NCBI GenBank assembly: GCA_022360735.1
Contig: JAKSCF010000188.1
Span: 1 to 8,006, forward strand
DNA from: Clostridia bacterium
GTDB taxonomy: Bacteria; Bacillota_A; Clostridia; Peptostreptococcales; JAAYPU01
Reading direction: 5' to 3'
DNA length: 8,006 nucleotides
Shown here: positions 6,917 through 8,006 of the stretch, one piece after another
Layout: each line of letters starts with the position of its first letter
Numbering within the stretch: position 1 is the first letter of the stretch
Position numbers and translations under genes: made by a program
The notes under the pieces: generated by a model
What the model saw: the letters and a program-made list of their open reading frames with translations, nothing else
Databases searched by the model: none
What the model was told of the DNA's origin: nothing

Positions 6917-7666
6917 ATGAACAGGATGGAGAATAATACCTCAAAACCTTTATACATGCAAATAAAAGAAAAAATAGAACATGAAATAGAATGTGGCAGA
7001 TTAGAACCTAATCACCAAATACCATCTGAAAGAGAACTTTGTGAAAGGTATAATGTGAGTCGAATCACTGTAAGACAAGCCATTGCAGAGGCTGAAAAAG
7101 ATGGATTGGTATATAGAATTCAAGGTAAAGGCACATTTGTTAAAGAGCCGGTCATCCATCAAGGGCTGGAGAAGTTAACAAGCTTTAGTAAGACTTTGTT
7201 TACGAAAGGCTTGAAAGGTAAAAGTGAAATCGTCAAAACAGAAATTATCCCAGTCGATTTTCAACTTTCAAATATTTTGAAATGTGATTTATCGGAACAG
7301 ATTGTGAATTTAGTATTGCTCGGGTTAGCGGATGATGAACCAATGGTTTGTTATGATTCATATTTTCCTTATGACATCGGCATTAAAATGATAGAAGCAG
7401 CAGAAGAAAATATAAAGCAGCATAAAGCTTTTTCTACATTCGATCTTTATAAAAAAATAAACATATTACTGGGGACTATCGACCAAACCTTTGAAGCTGC
7501 AAATTGTGATGAAGCAACTTCAAGAATTATGAAAACAAATGAAGGCAAAGCGCTTATGCTTGTAACATCCATCATATATTCCAGAGATCATAAACCTCTG
7601 GAATTCAGAACAGCTAAATATAGAGCGGATAAATATAGATTCCATATCAAACGCACAAGGGAATAG
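6917..7666 (+). CDS. GntR-family transcriptional regulator, HutC subfamily (UTRA ligand domain)
   Basis: DNA-binding repressor or activator whose C-terminal domain senses a small metabolite. From ATG 6917 it is 249 residues. The winged helix-turn-helix spans about 10-77: KPLYMQIKEKIEHEI, then IPSERELCERYNVSRITVRQ with the recognition helix around 46-58, and the wing YRIQGKGTFV. The UTRA domain spans about 88-245, with typical elements CYDSYFP, LGTIDQTFEAANCDEA, LVTSIIYSRDHKPLEFRTAKYRADKYRFH. The overall pattern is close to Bacillus NagR/YvoA, a HutC-subfamily member, but the ligand cannot be told. The frame also allows GTG 6914 or ATG 6926; no strong ribosome binding site exists, only the purine run 6902-6911, which best suits ATG 6917. 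Candidate operators lie upstream (6818-6845) and beyond the downstream terminator (7881-7906), suggesting control of itself and of the next operon. Confidence 0.9.
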   Translation: MNRMENNTSKPLYMQIKEKIEHEIECGRLEPNHQIPSERELCERYNVSRITVRQAIAEAEKDGLVYRIQGKGTFVKEPVIHQGLEKLTSFSKTLFTKGLKGKSEIVKTEIIPVDFQLSNILKCDLSEQIVNLVLLGLADDEPMVCYDSYFPYDIGIKMIEAAEENIKQHKAFSTFDLYKKINILLGTIDQTFEAANCDEATSRIMKTNEGKALMLVTSIIYSRDHKPLEFRTAKYRADKYRFHIKRTRE

Positions 7667-7690
7667 TTTGTAAAATTCGAGTGGTTATGA

Positions 7691-7704
7691 CATGTTGGAA
7701 CATG
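7691..7704. repeat. Short inverted repeat after gntR
   Basis: CATGTT (7691-7696), GG, AACATG (7699-7704): 6-bp perfect arms around a 2-base centre, 24 bases after the gntR stop codon. It shares the CATGTT/AACATG half-sites with the palindrome before gntR. There is no T-tract, so it is not a terminator. A role as a weak extra operator is speculative. Confidence 0.4.
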
Positions 7705-7731
7705 ATCTTGTTTATTATTACATATACAAAC

Positions 7732-7769
7732 AAAACGGTCTTTATTGTTAAAATAAAGACTGTTTTTTT
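7732..7769 (+). terminator. Intrinsic terminator after gntR, possibly bidirectional
   Basis: A 15-bp stem (7732-7746 with 7752-7766) containing a single G-T wobble closes a GTTAA loop. The 3' arm ends in a run of seven T (7763-7769), and the A-rich start of the 5' arm would supply a U-tract on the other strand. It lies 65 bases after the gntR stop and insulates it from the promoter at 7849. Confidence 0.9.
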
Positions 7770-7848
7770 ACGTTATTTAGTTTTGATATGGATAAAATTA
7801 ACTGCTGAAATACACCACTTTTTCAATTCAAGAAAAAAATATATAATA

Positions 7849-7877
7849 TTGACTCGTGTTTTTGGACATGTTATAAT
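7849..7877 (+). promoter_or_regulatory. Near-consensus promoter reading out of the window
   Basis: TTGACT (7849-7854, 5/6), a 17-base spacer and a perfect TATAAT (7872-7877) with extended TGT (7869-7871). This is the best promoter in the window. Transcription should start near 7884, inside the palindrome at 7881-7906, and proceed into an operon beyond base 8006. Confidence 0.88.
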
Positions 7878-7880
7878 ATT

Positions 7881-7906
7881 ATTAAATTGGTTATAACCAA
7901 TTTAAT
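7881..7906. promoter_or_regulatory. Perfect 26-bp palindrome at the transcription start, probable operator
   Basis: The half ATTAAATTGGTTA (7881-7893) is followed directly by its exact reverse complement (7894-7906), with no mismatch and no spacer. The core TGGTTATAACCA (7888-7899) has the TGGT-N4-ACCA layout of the operators bound by DasR/NagR-type HutC regulators (for example TGGTCTAGACCA). It covers the predicted start point of the strong promoter, so a bound protein would block transcription. A further ACCAATT half-site lies at 7918-7924, 22 bases from the one in the palindrome. The neighbouring GntR protein is the natural candidate; a MarR- or TetR-family protein is the alternative. Confidence 0.78.
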
Positions 7907-8006
7907 GAAAGTATATGACCAATTCTCAGCCAGCTAATATAGTTTAGGAATCTACTATGTATAAAGGGGCTTAAGTCTATTTATTGAAATACATAATATT
8001 ATGAAA
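7907..8006 (+). other. Untranslated leader of the next transcription unit, no gene recognised
   Basis: This stretch follows the strong promoter and shows no open frame with a ribosome binding site. One small hairpin is possible (ATAGT about 7938-7942 with ACTAT about 7953-7957). I do not recognise a known riboswitch. The ATG AAA at 8001-8006 has no Shine-Dalgarno sequence nearby, so a start there is not supported. The 340-base span 7667-8006 otherwise holds only the inverted repeat, terminator, promoter and palindrome listed separately. Confidence 0.5.

Noticed and set aside
7681..7896. 71-codon open frame after gntR
   Set aside because: It runs through the terminator (7732-7769), the promoter (7849-7877) and half of the palindrome, and has no ribosome binding site.
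7925..7975. Resemblance to a purine riboswitch (GTTTAGGAATCTAC)
   Set aside because: The similarity is a few bases only; the three-way junction and the second loop of the purine aptamer cannot be formed.
8001..8006. ATG AAA at the right edge as a gene start
   Set aside because: There is no Shine-Dalgarno sequence in the 20 bases before it, and the window ends after two codons.

Overview
The window looks like low-GC Bacillota DNA, probably from a clostridial anaerobe. From about position 137 onward the sequence is visibly AT-rich. The genes have strong AGGAGG-type ribosome binding sites, AT-rich TATAAT promoters and short intrinsic terminators. The protein families present (gram-positive-type RND permease, Tpx, YkvI family, FabK, HutC-type GntR) fit that group. 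All genes lie on the + strand. The assignment rests on composition and remembered families, not on a database search.

Layout. Positions 1 to about 135 are a compositionally foreign block, about 57% GC over the first 120 bases. It encodes the last ~43 residues of a zinc-type medium-chain dehydrogenase and breaks abruptly into the RND permease frame near 131-139. The permease (to 3171) therefore lacks its start and roughly its first 15-20 residues. Next come tpx (thiol peroxidase, 3312-3824), a terminator, a hotdog-fold acyl-CoA thioesterase that starts at a GTG codon (4085-4504), a terminator overlapping its stop codon, a YkvI-family LeuT-fold transporter (4601-5662), a FabK-type enoyl-ACP reductase II behind a near-consensus promoter (5848-6798), and a HutC/UTRA GntR-family regulator (6917-7666).

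The last 340 bases contain no gene but are rich in signals. They hold a long terminator, a near-consensus promoter (7849-7877), a perfect 26-bp palindrome just downstream of its -10 box, and an untranslated leader running off the window.

How the parts relate. Most genes look like single transcription units with their own promoters or terminators, so this is mainly housekeeping and stress-defence content rather than one pathway. Tpx removes peroxides, FabK finishes the fatty-acid elongation cycle, and the thioesterase hydrolyses acyl-CoAs. The most coherent regulatory story is at the right end. The GntR regulator is preceded by an overlapping palindrome and repeat cluster, and is followed by a promoter carrying a perfect palindrome with a TGGT-N4-ACCA core like the operators of DasR/NagR-type HutC regulators. 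It probably controls itself and the operon that begins just beyond the window. I do not see a clearly new multi-gene system here. The foreign-DNA junction and the operator architecture are the items most worth checking.
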